Shown here one piece after another: positions 32,967-43,193 of a DNA stretch of 64,000 bases. The notes under the pieces are model-generated. The model was given only the letters and a program-made list of their open reading frames with translations, had not been told where the DNA came from and ran no database searches. Each line of letters begins with the position of its first letter. The stretch's first letter is position 1. The DNA comes from Alistipes senegalensis JC50 (GTDB lineage Bacteria; Bacteroidota; Bacteroidia; Bacteroidales; Rikenellaceae), in assembly GCF_025145645.1 (NCBI RefSeq), contig NZ_CP102252.1:1-64000 (forward strand), written 5' to 3'. Position numbers and translations under genes: made by a program.

Positions 32967-35159
32967 CTATTCGGTCTTCTCTTCCACCAGTCCGAATCCC
33001 ATCTCGCACATCTGCGTAATGGAGTAGCCCGAAGTACCCGGCGTGATGGGCTGCAACTTGAAGCGGATACGGGTCGTCGTGTACTCCCGCTCGAAGTAGT
33101 AGAACTCCCAATTGGAATTGTACAGCAGCTTGAATTCGCTGGGAGCGGTGGGTTTCCACTCGCCGGACGCATCGTCAAGGTATTCGATGTCGTAAATATA
33201 GCTCGTGTAGTAGTAGTTGGCGACATTCCAGAGCGCGAACGTGTTGAACGTAACGGGCTCCTGCGAATACTCGAAGTCGTCGTCCTCGGGAGTATCCTCG
33301 CCGGGGCCGGTGAAGCTCAGAATGTAGAACGGGATATGGGCCCACATCGAACCGGTAGCCGGCTGCATATGGCCGAGAAGTCCGTTCATGTTGCTGGTGT
33401 TGCCGTCGAAAACGTTTTTCCAGAGCGGGTTGTCGATCGAGTTTCCGGTGAACTTCGTTCCGTTGGCCCTGACGACCGTGTCGCAGCGGGGATTGACCGG
33501 ATCGTTATAGGCGTTGTAATCCCACGCCACACCGCGCAGATACCAGTTCATCTTGTCGTCGGCGGAAGCCATGCTGAACGTCAGGCCGGGAGCCGGCCGC
33601 GCGATGCTCTTATTCGGCGTCCGGGATTCGAACGAAGGCTCCGTCGAACTGTCGTAGCTGGTCCAGAAGCGTTCGTTCTCGCCCAGCTCCCGGAACTGCA
33701 TCATGTAGCGGATGGCGACGGTCGAACAGGGGAAATGCCAGCGACGGAAGAACGGCAGCAGATTGCGGTCGGCGTACTCGCAGGCGCTCATCGCAAAGAA
33801 ATCGCAGGCGGCCTGCCCCTCGAGCAGCTCGTCGGGCTCATACTCGAAACCCAGCTCGCGGGCGCGCTGGGAAACGTAGGGGAAAAGCCCCCAGCCCAGA
33901 TAATCGGCCAGCTGTTTGAGCATCGTCGTGCGAACATTGTCGTTGGCGTGACCGTACATGATGCCGTTGTCGCGGTTGCTGACCGTCCGGGCGAACTCCT
34001 TGTTGAGCTTGTCCACGTTGTCCGCGAAATTGATCACCTGACCGGGCCACATGCCGAGCGTGCGCGCATAGTGGTAGTAACCGATATTCAGCGAGGGCTG
34101 CAAGAGTTTGTCGCTCTCCTGCCACGGGCTTTTCACCGCCTCGCCGAAACCGAAGAAGACATTGAACCAGTTGGTCGAACCGTCGGTCTGCGCCTGCAAC
34201 AAGGTCGTGTTGATCAGCTTCTTTTCGTCCACGAACGTCGTGGAGGATTCGCCGCGCAGGAACCCGATGGGATAACCGCCGTACTGCTGGACGTTGGCCG
34301 TCGGGAAAAGCGCCGTCTGCCCGGCATCCGGCAGCTGGATGTCGGAATAGACACGCATGGGAGGCTGGTTGGCGGGATCGTAGCCGCCGAAACGGTAATA
34401 GGCGTCGGCGATCTTTCCGTAGTAGTCCAGAACGCCGTCGGGATCGGTCATCGCGCTCATCTCCGAAACGCCGGCCGTAAGGATCACCTTGTCGGAAACG
34501 AGCTCCGTCCAGTTGAGGAACGCCATTGAATCGGGGTCCTCGCTGGGTGCGGCCAGCAGCGCAGCCCGTTCGAGCATGGTGTTGATCCAGTCGCCGAAGC
34601 GGGTTTCGCCCTGAACATAGTCGTCGGAGGGAACCGCGTTGCCGACCGTAACGGTTATATCCCCGGCCGGAACCTTGTCGGCCGGATAGCAGAAATAGAG
34701 GAAACCGCCGAAATAACTCGAAACGACATTCGTTCCGGAATGGAGCGATCCCCGCGTGACGACATTCCCGTAACGCTGGCGAAGCTGTCCGGAGAGCAGC
34801 TGATGACCGATGCCGATCTGGTATTGCAGGTCGTCGGTCCCCTCGGGAACCACGATTTCGACCTGATCGCCCGAAGCGACGTAGAGGCCCGTACGCTGAA
34901 GCACGGCCGAATCGGGGGCGAAAGCGAGCGGTTCGTAACCGCCCTTCACCGGAACCTGCACACCGAACACACGCTCGATGCCCGAGGAGACGATGCCCGG
35001 GAATTTGTCGGCCCAGTCCCAGTAGGGATTGCCCGAGGAGCCGCCCTGGTCGGAACCGCCCATATCGATCAGCGGGGCCTCCTCGGTCAGGTCTTTCGAA
35101 CACGAAAAAGCTCCTGCGCCGATGACTGCCGCCAGCAATATAATCAATGACTTTTTCAT
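32967..35159 (-). CDS. M60-like lipoprotein with a destroyed HExxH site
   Basis: This 730-residue surface lipoprotein has lipobox GAFSC (C20). The M60/enhancin-like pattern is clear: TGLYVASGDQVEIVVPEG near 90-107, FGGFLYF near 150-156, DITVTVGNAVPSDDYVQGET near 167-186, and NWTELVSDKVILTAGVSEM near 216-234. Where the zinc motif HExxH should be, the sequence is H363-Y-A-R-T367. It therefore lacks the catalytic Glu and second His. Active M60 enzymes cut O-glycosylated mucins. This one probably only binds glycan or glycoprotein as part of the SusCD complex. Its C-terminal 150 residues look like an added binding domain. Confidence 0.82.
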   Translation of the reverse strand: MKKSLIILLAAVIGAGAFSCSKDLTEEAPLIDMGGSDQGGSSGNPYWDWADKFPGIVSSGIERVFGVQVPVKGGYEPLAFAPDSAVLQRTGLYVASGDQVEIVVPEGTDDLQYQIGIGHQLLSGQLRQRYGNVVTRGSLHSGTNVVSSYFGGFLYFCYPADKVPAGDITVTVGNAVPSDDYVQGETRFGDWINTMLERAALLAAPSEDPDSMAFLNWTELVSDKVILTAGVSEMSAMTDPDGVLDYYGKIADAYYRFGGYDPANQPPMRVYSDIQLPDAGQTALFPTANVQQYGGYPIGFLRGESSTTFVDEKKLINTTLLQAQTDGSTNWFNVFFGFGEAVKSPWQESDKLLQPSLNIGYYHYARTLGMWPGQVINFADNVDKLNKEFARTVSNRDNGIMYGHANDNVRTTMLKQLADYLGWGLFPYVSQRARELGFEYEPDELLEGQAACDFFAMSACEYADRNLLPFFRRWHFPCSTVAIRYMMQFRELGENERFWTSYDSSTEPSFESRTPNKSIARPAPGLTFSMASADDKMNWYLRGVAWDYNAYNDPVNPRCDTVVRANGTKFTGNSIDNPLWKNVFDGNTSNMNGLLGHMQPATGSMWAHIPFYILSFTGPGEDTPEDDDFEYSQEPVTFNTFALWNVANYYYTSYIYDIEYLDDASGEWKPTAPSEFKLLYNSNWEFYYFEREYTTTRIRFKLQPITPGTSGYSITQMCEMGFGLVEEKTE

Positions 35160-35186
35160 AGCTTTATCTTCGTAATGATTCCAATT

Positions 35187-36830
35187 CTATTTGTCCAACT
35201 TCAAGTCGTAGTCGATAAACCAGTTGGCAGGGTCTTTCAGTTTCGCTCGGTAAACGGCGCGTTCAGCGTCGGACGGGAACTTGCGGGTGACCATTCGGGC
35301 AAGCATCGACGGATTGTTGCTGTTACGGGCCATGCGCATTATGGTAAACCAGCGTTTTCCTTCGCCGGCCAGTTCGCGGCCCGTCTCCTCGATGATCAGG
35401 CTGTCGAGCACCTGGCGCCTGCGCCCGGCGTACTCCGGACTTCCGGGATCGAGCGCCCCCATGAACCGTTCGTCGGTGGAACGCACGGCCGGGAGGCTGA
35501 GCCTTCCGCGGACGCCGCGCCCCGCCTTCAGTTTCTCATAGGCGTAGATCGGCGCGTCGAACGGCGGATTGTAACGGTTGCCCGAAACCCAGTAAGGCTG
35601 GAAACCGTTGTTGAGAATGGCATCGGCGGCATCGTAGTTGCCCATCGCGGAGAGCGCCTCGGCGATCATCAGATGGATTTCCGCCGCCCGGTATAGGTAG
35701 ATCGGAGCGTCCTGGCTCTGGATGGAGCGGATATAGTTGTATTTGTTGAACACGCTCTCCCCCATGCTCGTCGTAAAGGTGACCGGATCAGTGCGCGGAT
35801 CTTTGGCTACCTGGGACCCCGTCATCTGATAATCGGCACGGAGCGAAAAACGGGATGTCAGCACCGCAGTCGGCTTCATGTAGTACTCGCAGACGGTTTC
35901 ACTAGAAAAGAGCGAATAGAGCGGATTGATCTGGCGCTGCGAATAATCGTAGAGCACCATCGTGAGACCCTCGTTGGTCTGGGGGTTGGCCGGCGTATCG
36001 GAGAAGAGCGAGCTCCACTGTTTCGTCTTGCCGAACTGCTCCGAAAGGGTGAATTTGTTGTTGTCCCCGGCAGGCGTCAGAGCCTGTCCCGTGATCAGGT
36101 TGATGCCCCTCTTGGCCGCGGATTCGTAATCCTTGTTCCAGAGATAGAGCTCGCACAGCAGGGCGTCGGGCGAAATGGCGATGCTGTTCCAGATACCCGT
36201 CGTGCCGAACATCGTGTTGATGTCCACGCGGCGGAGTCCGTTGATGTTGTCCACGCCGGTGTTCATGAAATGAATCAGCTCGGGAATCAGCTCGTCGAAC
36301 GTCAGCACGGGAAGTTTGCTCAGATCCGTCTCGCCGGTCATCGCATAGTCGTAATAGACGGCCTTGCCGTAGAGTTTGCCGATATTGAGGTAAGCCCAGG
36401 TGCGCAGCGCGACCGCCCCGGCGATCATCTGCCGGTAGGTGGTGGTCGGAATAACGCCCGGATAGCTCTTGTTATATTCGATGGTATTGCGCATGAAGTC
36501 GTTGCAGTTCATCACGATGCGGTACAACGGCGCAGGATCGGCCACCGAATTGTCCGGCTGAACGTCGTAGCGGAACACCTCCCAGTAACTGTCGGGCGCC
36601 TGATCCGTAGGGGTCAACAGATCGCCCCACAGTTCGCTCGTCACCACGAGTTTGGGCGCTACGTCCTGCAAGGTCCCGTACAGACCCATGAAGGAGGCGT
36701 AGATATTCGAACGTTCGGTATAGTTATCGTCCGCGTCGAGCATGTTGTCCGGCGTCTGCTCGAAAAAATCCGAGCACGACGCCAGCGAAGCGGCGCACAG
36801 GACAAGCGTTATCTTTTTGAAAAGTTTCAT
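35187..36830 (-). CDS. SusD-family glycan-binding lipoprotein (second pair)
   Basis: SusD proteins sit over the SusC channel and capture glycan at the cell surface. I start at ATG 36830 (MKLFKKITLVLCAASLASC), 547 residues; a GTG six codons earlier is possible. The lipobox is LASC. The TPR-like N-terminal part includes ERSNIYASFMGLYGTLQDVA and PLYRIVMNCNDFMRN. The C-terminal block LIIEETGRELAGEGKRWFTI is a SusD hallmark. It starts 20 bases after its SusC partner. Confidence 0.95.
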   Translation of the reverse strand: MKLFKKITLVLCAASLASCSDFFEQTPDNMLDADDNYTERSNIYASFMGLYGTLQDVAPKLVVTSELWGDLLTPTDQAPDSYWEVFRYDVQPDNSVADPAPLYRIVMNCNDFMRNTIEYNKSYPGVIPTTTYRQMIAGAVALRTWAYLNIGKLYGKAVYYDYAMTGETDLSKLPVLTFDELIPELIHFMNTGVDNINGLRRVDINTMFGTTGIWNSIAISPDALLCELYLWNKDYESAAKRGINLITGQALTPAGDNNKFTLSEQFGKTKQWSSLFSDTPANPQTNEGLTMVLYDYSQRQINPLYSLFSSETVCEYYMKPTAVLTSRFSLRADYQMTGSQVAKDPRTDPVTFTTSMGESVFNKYNYIRSIQSQDAPIYLYRAAEIHLMIAEALSAMGNYDAADAILNNGFQPYWVSGNRYNPPFDAPIYAYEKLKAGRGVRGRLSLPAVRSTDERFMGALDPGSPEYAGRRRQVLDSLIIEETGRELAGEGKRWFTIMRMARNSNNPSMLARMVTRKFPSDAERAVYRAKLKDPANWFIDYDLKLDK

Positions 36831-36850
36831 AACTCGTATCGTTTTCACCG

Positions 36851-39800
36851 TTAAAAATTCAGGATAAGACCGATTTTCACATATTTCGGCACGGGGACCT
36901 TCGCAACGTCCATACCTGCCATAGCCATGTCGTAGGAGTAGGCGAATTCAGGGTCGGAGCCCGTGTAATCCGTGAAGCAAAGGAGGTTTTCACCCGTGAT
37001 GAAGACCTTGAATCCGGTCATGAAGAGCAGTTTCTTCCGGGTCTCCCACGAAATCGTCAGCTCCTTGATTTTCAGATAGGAACCGTCCTCGATCCAGCGC
37101 GAGGAGAAGCGGTTGTTGCCGGCCGGATCGCCGTAGACGACGCGCGGAATGTCGGTCTGCTGCCCCTCGGCCATCCAGCGGCGACCCATGCTGGCCGCCT
37201 GGTTGGTAAAGCCCTTGCCCAGTTCGTTGTAACGGCGGGTTCCGTTGTAGACCTTGCCGCCGCAGCTGTACGAGAAATTGGCGAACAGCGAGAAACCCTT
37301 CCAGCTCATCCGGGTGTGGAAGCCGCCGAAGAAATCGGGGTCGGCGCAGCCGAGAATCTCCCGGTCGCTGTCCGTAATGAGCTTGTCGCCGTCGAGGCTG
37401 CGGAAACGCACGTCGCCGCCGGTGTAGGGATAGCCGCTCAGGGTCGTCAAGCCCTCGGCTGCGGCCTGCTCCGAGGTGGCGTAAACGCCGTCGGCGCGGT
37501 GTCCGTAATAGGAGAAGGGAGCTTCGCCGACCTTGTTGATGAGCGTCACGCCGTCGCCGAGGTCGATGGTCTGCTGATCCTGACCGCCGAGGCTCATGAT
37601 ACGGGTCTTGTAATAGGCGATGTTGCCGCCGACGCGCCAGCGGAATTTGCCTCCGGTCAGCAGGACGCTGGCGCTGAGCTCCACGCCGCGCGACCGCATC
37701 GAACCGCTGTTCTTGTAGATGACGCCGGAACCGTAAACGGGCGAAGCCTTGGTATCGACGATCATGTTGCGGGTATATTCCTGGAAAATGTCGGCGCTCA
37801 CCGAAAACTTGTCGCCCAGCAGCGAGAAGTCCACGCCCAGGTCGATGTTGGTCACGCGTTCGGGACCGATCTTCTGGTTGGGAACCCCGGCGCGGACCAG
37901 GCCGCTCACGTCGCGCAGCAGTTGCAGCATGTAGTAATAACTGCCGTAGGCGCTGCTGTAACGGCTGTTGGGGTTGACGCTGTATTCGCTGCGCACCATC
38001 AGGTTGGAAACGCTCCGGCTGTCGCGCAGAAACGGCGCGTTGCTGATCTTCCAGCCCGCCTTGACACCGGGGAAGAGATACCAGCGGTCGCTGTATTTGC
38101 CGTAGGTCGAGGAGGCGTCCACGACCCCGATGGCCGAAAGGTAGAGCTGGTTCCGGAAATTATAATCGGCTTTCAGATAGACGTTCATCCAGTTCAGGAG
38201 CTCGGCGTAACCGCCCGAAGAGCGGCCCACGGAGGAGACGTTGGAGAGCGTGCGGTAACGGTCGGTCGTGGTGTTGATGCCCGATCCGCTGCTGGCCTGC
38301 GTGCGCGACGAGATCATCTGCCACCCCGCTCTCAGGTCGAGGTTGTGACTGCCGGTCGAGAAATTGTAGGTCACGCCGACCTTGCCGAAATAGTCCCTCG
38401 ATTCGGACGAGCCGCTGCGGACCGTATTGAGCGCGAGACCGCCCATCAGCGGGGCGATGGTCCCCGAGCTCAGACCGCCGATGAAAATGTCGTCCTTGAC
38501 ATAACGGTAGTAAATACCGAACGTCATGTCGGCTTTCAGGTTCTTCAGGATATTGTAGTTCAGACCCGTGTTGACGAGGAAATCATAGATCTTGTTCTTG
38601 CCCTCGATGCCCGTCAGCATGGCCACGGGGTTGGAGACGTTCATCACGGGGTCGATCCGCGCATATTCGGTCAGGATGGCCCCGCGGTCGTCAACCTCGT
38701 AGATTCCGGTCAGCGGGGAGTGGGAATAGGCCGCCAGCAGCGGGTTGGTCTCGGGCGAAAGGCCCTGCTCCTGGAGCTTCATCTCCAGGAAATCGAAGGA
38801 GATCGAAGCGAAAGCGCTGAGTTTCTCGCTGAAATTGATATTGGTATTGCCGTTGGTGTAGAACTTGTCCCGCGTGGTTCCATCGACCACGCCGTTGCCC
38901 TTCTGGTAACCGGCAGTAACCAAATACTGAACCACAGCGTCGCCGCCGCGCACTTTGAGCATGTTGTCCGATACGAACGCGGGCGAATAGATCTCTTTCT
39001 GCCAGTCGGTGTCGAAACCGTAGCGCACCTTCTGTCCGGCGGTCATGTCGCCGCTCAGGAACGGGAACGCCTTGCCGATCTCCCCGGAATCCGCATAGTA
39101 GCTGCCGGCGATATCGGCGATGTAACGGCTGAAGTCGAGTCCCGAAAGCAGGGGCAGCGTCTTGTTAATGAACCCCACGCCCTCGACGCTCTGCAATTCG
39201 ACCAGCGTCCGGCTGACCTTACCGCGCTCGGTCTTGATCATCAGCACGCCGTTGCTGCCGAGCGAGCCGTACGGCATTGCGTCGGCGCCCTTCAGGAAAG
39301 TGATCTGCTCGACATTGCCCAGGCTGACCGGTTCGAGCAGGTCGCCCGAAAAACCGTTGATGATATTCGACGAATTCTGGTCCGACAGGAAAGGAACCCC
39401 GTCAACGACCAGCAGCGGCGTATTCTGGCCCAGCAGCGTGCGGTTGCCGCGCAGGTTGAAGAAGGAGCCCTCCCCCACCATGCCGCTCTTGTTGCTCACG
39501 CGAAGACCCGCGAAGCGGCCCGTGAGGGCGTCGCTCGCCGTAAAATAACCGCGGTTGATGTCCTTGATGCCCACCGCTCCGGCCGAACCGATGCGGTCGG
39601 ACATCGGGACTTCGCCGTCGGGCGAGGAGTAATGGTCGGTCGCCAGCGTGTTGGCCGACTGTTGGAGGTAGATCACCACGCTGTCCCGGCCGAGCAGGTT
39701 GACGCGAGCCGAAAAATAGCCCTCTTTCACCACGTTGAGAGTCGCCCGGTCGGAGAAGACCTTGGCCCGGAAAACACCTTTCGGACCGCTGACGACCGAA

Positions 39801-39976
39801 CGCGCCAGTTCGTCGGAGCTGACCTGCGCCGCGCCGAGCGGCTTTCGGGTGTCGGCATCCAGCACGAGACCCACGATCTGACGGGCCGTCTCCCGATCCC
39901 GGTATTGCTGCGCCGCTGCTCGTCCCCCGGCAAAGAGTACGGACAGTAGCAAAATGTATTTGATGGAGTTACGCAT
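36851..39976 (-). CDS. SusC/RagA TonB-dependent outer-membrane transporter (second pair)
   Basis: This 1041-residue beta-barrel imports glycan fragments using TonB energy. A signal peptide (YILLLSVLFAGGRAAAQ) is followed by a carboxypeptidase-D-like domain (IVGLVLDADTRKPLGAAQVS). The plug follows at about 115-250 (ASDALTGRFAGLRVSNKSG, then PLLVVDGVPFLSD, then LKGADAMPYGSLGSNGVLMI). The barrel ends in VPKYVKIGLILNF, with the terminal aromatic residue expected of outer-membrane proteins. Compared with the other SusC here it lacks a typical TonB box near residues 100-115, or has a degenerate one. Confidence 0.95.
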   Translation of the reverse strand: MRNSIKYILLLSVLFAGGRAAAQQYRDRETARQIVGLVLDADTRKPLGAAQVSSDELARSVVSGPKGVFRAKVFSDRATLNVVKEGYFSARVNLLGRDSVVIYLQQSANTLATDHYSSPDGEVPMSDRIGSAGAVGIKDINRGYFTASDALTGRFAGLRVSNKSGMVGEGSFFNLRGNRTLLGQNTPLLVVDGVPFLSDQNSSNIINGFSGDLLEPVSLGNVEQITFLKGADAMPYGSLGSNGVLMIKTERGKVSRTLVELQSVEGVGFINKTLPLLSGLDFSRYIADIAGSYYADSGEIGKAFPFLSGDMTAGQKVRYGFDTDWQKEIYSPAFVSDNMLKVRGGDAVVQYLVTAGYQKGNGVVDGTTRDKFYTNGNTNINFSEKLSAFASISFDFLEMKLQEQGLSPETNPLLAAYSHSPLTGIYEVDDRGAILTEYARIDPVMNVSNPVAMLTGIEGKNKIYDFLVNTGLNYNILKNLKADMTFGIYYRYVKDDIFIGGLSSGTIAPLMGGLALNTVRSGSSESRDYFGKVGVTYNFSTGSHNLDLRAGWQMISSRTQASSGSGINTTTDRYRTLSNVSSVGRSSGGYAELLNWMNVYLKADYNFRNQLYLSAIGVVDASSTYGKYSDRWYLFPGVKAGWKISNAPFLRDSRSVSNLMVRSEYSVNPNSRYSSAYGSYYYMLQLLRDVSGLVRAGVPNQKIGPERVTNIDLGVDFSLLGDKFSVSADIFQEYTRNMIVDTKASPVYGSGVIYKNSGSMRSRGVELSASVLLTGGKFRWRVGGNIAYYKTRIMSLGGQDQQTIDLGDGVTLINKVGEAPFSYYGHRADGVYATSEQAAAEGLTTLSGYPYTGGDVRFRSLDGDKLITDSDREILGCADPDFFGGFHTRMSWKGFSLFANFSYSCGGKVYNGTRRYNELGKGFTNQAASMGRRWMAEGQQTDIPRVVYGDPAGNNRFSSRWIEDGSYLKIKELTISWETRKKLLFMTGFKVFITGENLLCFTDYTGSDPEFAYSYDMAMAGMDVAKVPVPKYVKIGLILNF

Positions 39977-39995
39977 TTTTCACTCTTTTTTGGGG

Positions 39996-41576
39996 TTAAT
40001 AATTATCGGTCGGGGTGAGAACGATCCGTCCCACGCAGATCCGGCGCTTCTCGCCCGCGGTGAACTTGCCGGGAATGACAATCCGCAGTTCGAGCGGCTG
40101 GTATGTGCCGGTGACCTCGTATTCGGCGGAAAGCAGCCCGATCACATCGTTCCCGGTGGCCAGACCGTTGTCGAACGCATTGGCGACGATTCCTTCGGCA
40201 CGTCCGATCAAGGTCATGTCGTTTTCGCCGTGGACCTGGTAAATGTCCAGAATGTCGGTCTGGTTGGCATTGTTGAACTTGTAGCTGACCAGATGGCACT
40301 GAATCTTGTATTTGCCCGGCATGACGCTGAGCGGGATATTCGTCAGCGATTCTTGATCGTAGGTGCAGCTCTTGAACTGGTAGTAGTTGTCCTGGAAATT
40401 GGTCGTGTATTGGAGGAAAACCGCCAATTTGTCGGGAACCAACCGGCTGTTCGCATTGTTGATCGTGCTTTTGTAGGAGTCGTAGGTTCCGGGATTCTTG
40501 GTGATGGAGCCTCCGCCGTCGATGATCTCCTTGCGCAAGAAGTAGGGATTGAACCAGAAGCTCTCGAAATAGACGCTGCGCGGAACGTAGCACCGGCTCA
40601 TGGGATAGACGCGACCGTTGCTCATCTCAACGGGATCGAGCACCGTCTGGTAATCGGTGCGGACATCCTTCCCGAGCACCGATCTCAAGGAACTGTTCGG
40701 CTGGAAATCGACCACCCCGCTGTGGAGCGACGCCTGCATCATCCAGTTCACCCACTTGACGGTGTCCTCCTTCGTCACTTCACGCTCGACGCTTTCCAGA
40801 TACTCCGTCTTCTCCCGGAACATCGCCTCGAAAGCCGCATTGTCCGGTGCGAGAATCGTATAGCGCACGCTTTCGTCGTTCAGGTCGAGATCGTTCAGCA
40901 GGTCGTTCTTCACGATCCACACCGAATCGTAAATGATCCGGCCGTTCTCGTCAACGCCTGTGATCGGGCTGTTCTCCTTGTCGAAAACCCGCAGGTTATG
41001 CGCGAAAAGCGTGTCGCGGAAGCGCGAATAGTCGTCGCCGACCTCTTCGAGCCACTGGTAAAGGTTCTTCCGGGGCGTAAGCCAGTCGGCAGCCCGGTGG
41101 ACGACCCCGTTTTCGAAGACCCGGTCGAGCTCCGAAAGCGCGACGCCATCGACGGTGTACCCCTCCGAGCCTTTTCCCACGGTGAGATATTTGCCCGCCA
41201 GAGTCCCCACGGTCGAAAGGCGGTCGAGATTACGGCTGAAAACCGTCGTGATCGAAATATGGTTACGCACCAGGCGAATCTTCTCCGACGGGCTCATCGA
41301 AGCGACCCCGGCAGGCATCGGGTTGGCCGGAGCCCAGACCGTCACGAGGTCCGTGCCCGACAGAGTTTCCGTCATGCCGGTCTCGGCGACGAGGTTCACG
41401 AAGTCGGAATAGTCGGGCATCTTCTCCAGATATTCGAGGACGCTCCCCTCCCTGGTAGCCGTTTCGCCGCCCGTATAGTAGTCGTCCACGGCGTCGATGC
41501 AGGCCGAAGCGGTCAGGAACGCCAGGCAGCACAACGCTTTTACAATCTTATTTTCAGGAATATACATAAGTTTCAT
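39996..41576 (-). CDS. FAS1 (fasciclin) domain lipoprotein 3
   Basis: This 526-residue lipoprotein has lipobox LTASAC. It resembles the FAS1 fold, an adhesive domain: YTILAPDNAAFEAMFREKTE is a typical FAS1 core, and SGTDLVTVWAPANPMPAGVA is a first, more divergent copy. The C-terminal third (PGKYKIQCHLVSYKFNNANQ onward) looks like a jelly-roll binding domain. In the operon it lies between another FAS1 gene and the second SusC, so it probably works as a surface glycan-binding partner. No enzyme motif is seen. Confidence 0.8.
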   Translation of the reverse strand: MKLMYIPENKIVKALCCLAFLTASACIDAVDDYYTGGETATREGSVLEYLEKMPDYSDFVNLVAETGMTETLSGTDLVTVWAPANPMPAGVASMSPSEKIRLVRNHISITTVFSRNLDRLSTVGTLAGKYLTVGKGSEGYTVDGVALSELDRVFENGVVHRAADWLTPRKNLYQWLEEVGDDYSRFRDTLFAHNLRVFDKENSPITGVDENGRIIYDSVWIVKNDLLNDLDLNDESVRYTILAPDNAAFEAMFREKTEYLESVEREVTKEDTVKWVNWMMQASLHSGVVDFQPNSSLRSVLGKDVRTDYQTVLDPVEMSNGRVYPMSRCYVPRSVYFESFWFNPYFLRKEIIDGGGSITKNPGTYDSYKSTINNANSRLVPDKLAVFLQYTTNFQDNYYQFKSCTYDQESLTNIPLSVMPGKYKIQCHLVSYKFNNANQTDILDIYQVHGENDMTLIGRAEGIVANAFDNGLATGNDVIGLLSAEYEVTGTYQPLELRIVIPGKFTAGEKRRICVGRIVLTPTDNY

Positions 41577-41601
41577 TTTTTTGATTCTGCCACAAATGAG
41601 A

Positions 41602-43167
41602 TTATTCCACGGGAACGAACACGATGCGGTCGAATCCGCAGGTCCCGCCGACGGAACCGACCGTAAACCGCACCGTATGGGCCTCCTCGCTGGTCAGCGT
41701 ACGATTGCCCCACGATCCCACTTTGTCGCCGTTGACGAAGTTGCGGTCGCTGCCCATCGACACGTCGTCCCACAGGATGTTGCATTTGCCGCCGTAGTCG
41801 GCATCGTTCGACTTCTCGATCGTGAAGGTGTAGGTTCCGGCAGGAAGCACGGGGATGTCCACTTCGAGCCAGCCGATGTCGCCCATGTCCCAGTAGAGAG
41901 CGTCGTTGTTGAGATAGCGGCCGTTATCCACGTAGGCGCTGTAATACCACACCTGCGCACTGGTCGAGGGAATCGACTCCCAACGGATACCGGGAATCGA
42001 GAGGTCGTTTTGAATCAGGTCGAATTTCTGCACTTCGCTGCCCTCGCTCTTCTCGGCGCGGTAGAAGGGAATCGCCTGGAATTCGACCTTGTCGGTCGGC
42101 TCCCACACCACGACGTAATGGGCCATGGTTTCCGGGAGCAGCCCCAGATTGTCGATTTCATGGACATAACCGTTCTTGGCCGGAATGTCACGCCGTCCAT
42201 CGACGATGCGGAAACTCTCCTCGCCGGCCTGGGGGTTGAAGTCGATGGCGCTGCCCGTGTCGAGCACCGAAATGCCCTTGATCTCGGAACAGGAGTAGAT
42301 CGTCATGGACTTATAGCCCGAGGGGAAGGTGGTCAGCTCGGCATATCCGTTCAGTTTATCCATCAGGTGATAACGCACATACTGATAGAAATCCGACTCG
42401 GGATCGGCGGGATCGCCGCCGCCGAAATAGGCTATCAGATCGTCCAGACTGTTGATGCCCCGGCGGCGGAACACCTCGTCGGAAACGACCAGCACGGTCT
42501 TGTTCTCCCGGATGGTGGTCTCGTTGATCGTCCGGTAGGTGTTGTCGAGCCATTCATCGAACCCGCTGGCCCGGAGCGCCCCGGTGAAGATCGAATAATC
42601 GGAATTTCCGGAGATAATCCCCCAGACGCTCACGGTCAGAGGCTCCAGCAATTTGTCCAGCGTGTGTATCACGCCGTTGGTAGTCTCGATGTCCCTGCGG
42701 ACGAGGAAAGAGGGCTCCTTGCCCTCGCCGTTGTCGATATAACGCTGCTGCGTCACGACATCGACCCCGGCCGTCAGGTAATCGCCGGTAAGGGTCGGCA
42801 GCGAAAGTTTCAGCATCAGGTTCGCGCTGGCCATCTTCGCACCGTTGATGATGTGGTAGCGCAGCAGGAAATCGACCTCGTCGTCCGGCATCTCGGCGAT
42901 CGACTCGTAATCGGTCTTCTCCCGCAGATAGGTCCGCACGGCGTCGTTGTCGGCGACGAAGCAGGTAAACCGGCTGGCACCGAGGTTCATGGCGTTGTAG
43001 AGATCGACTTTGCGGAGCATCTCGACCCACATCGAAAATTCGGGCTGACCGGAAAGCCATTCGCCGACAGGTTTCTCGTCGTAAGCACGGAACACCTGAT
43101 CCTTGAACGGGTCGTTGCAGCTGCCCAGCAGCAGCGAACCCGCTATGATTGCTATGATTTTACGCAT
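41602..43167 (-). CDS. FAS1 (fasciclin) domain lipoprotein 2
   Basis: This 521-residue lipoprotein has lipobox LLLGSC (C17). FAS1-like segments include ASRFTCFVADNDAVRTYLRE near 65-84 and DFLLRYHIINGAKMASANLM near 98-117, followed by TTNGVIHTLDKLLEPLTVSV. A second copy begins near NSDYSIFTGALRASGFDEWL. The C-terminal part (LPAGTYTFTIEKSNDADYGG onward) looks like a beta-sandwich binding domain. It lies 26 bases after the first SusD and 25 bases before FAS1 lipoprotein 3. The likely role is surface glycan binding. Confidence 0.82.
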   Translation of the reverse strand: MRKIIAIIAGSLLLGSCNDPFKDQVFRAYDEKPVGEWLSGQPEFSMWVEMLRKVDLYNAMNLGASRFTCFVADNDAVRTYLREKTDYESIAEMPDDEVDFLLRYHIINGAKMASANLMLKLSLPTLTGDYLTAGVDVVTQQRYIDNGEGKEPSFLVRRDIETTNGVIHTLDKLLEPLTVSVWGIISGNSDYSIFTGALRASGFDEWLDNTYRTINETTIRENKTVLVVSDEVFRRRGINSLDDLIAYFGGGDPADPESDFYQYVRYHLMDKLNGYAELTTFPSGYKSMTIYSCSEIKGISVLDTGSAIDFNPQAGEESFRIVDGRRDIPAKNGYVHEIDNLGLLPETMAHYVVVWEPTDKVEFQAIPFYRAEKSEGSEVQKFDLIQNDLSIPGIRWESIPSTSAQVWYYSAYVDNGRYLNNDALYWDMGDIGWLEVDIPVLPAGTYTFTIEKSNDADYGGKCNILWDDVSMGSDRNFVNGDKVGSWGNRTLTSEEAHTVRFTVGSVGGTCGFDRIVFVPVE

Positions 43168-43193
43168 AAGGTCCTTTTGTTTGGTCGGTTAGG

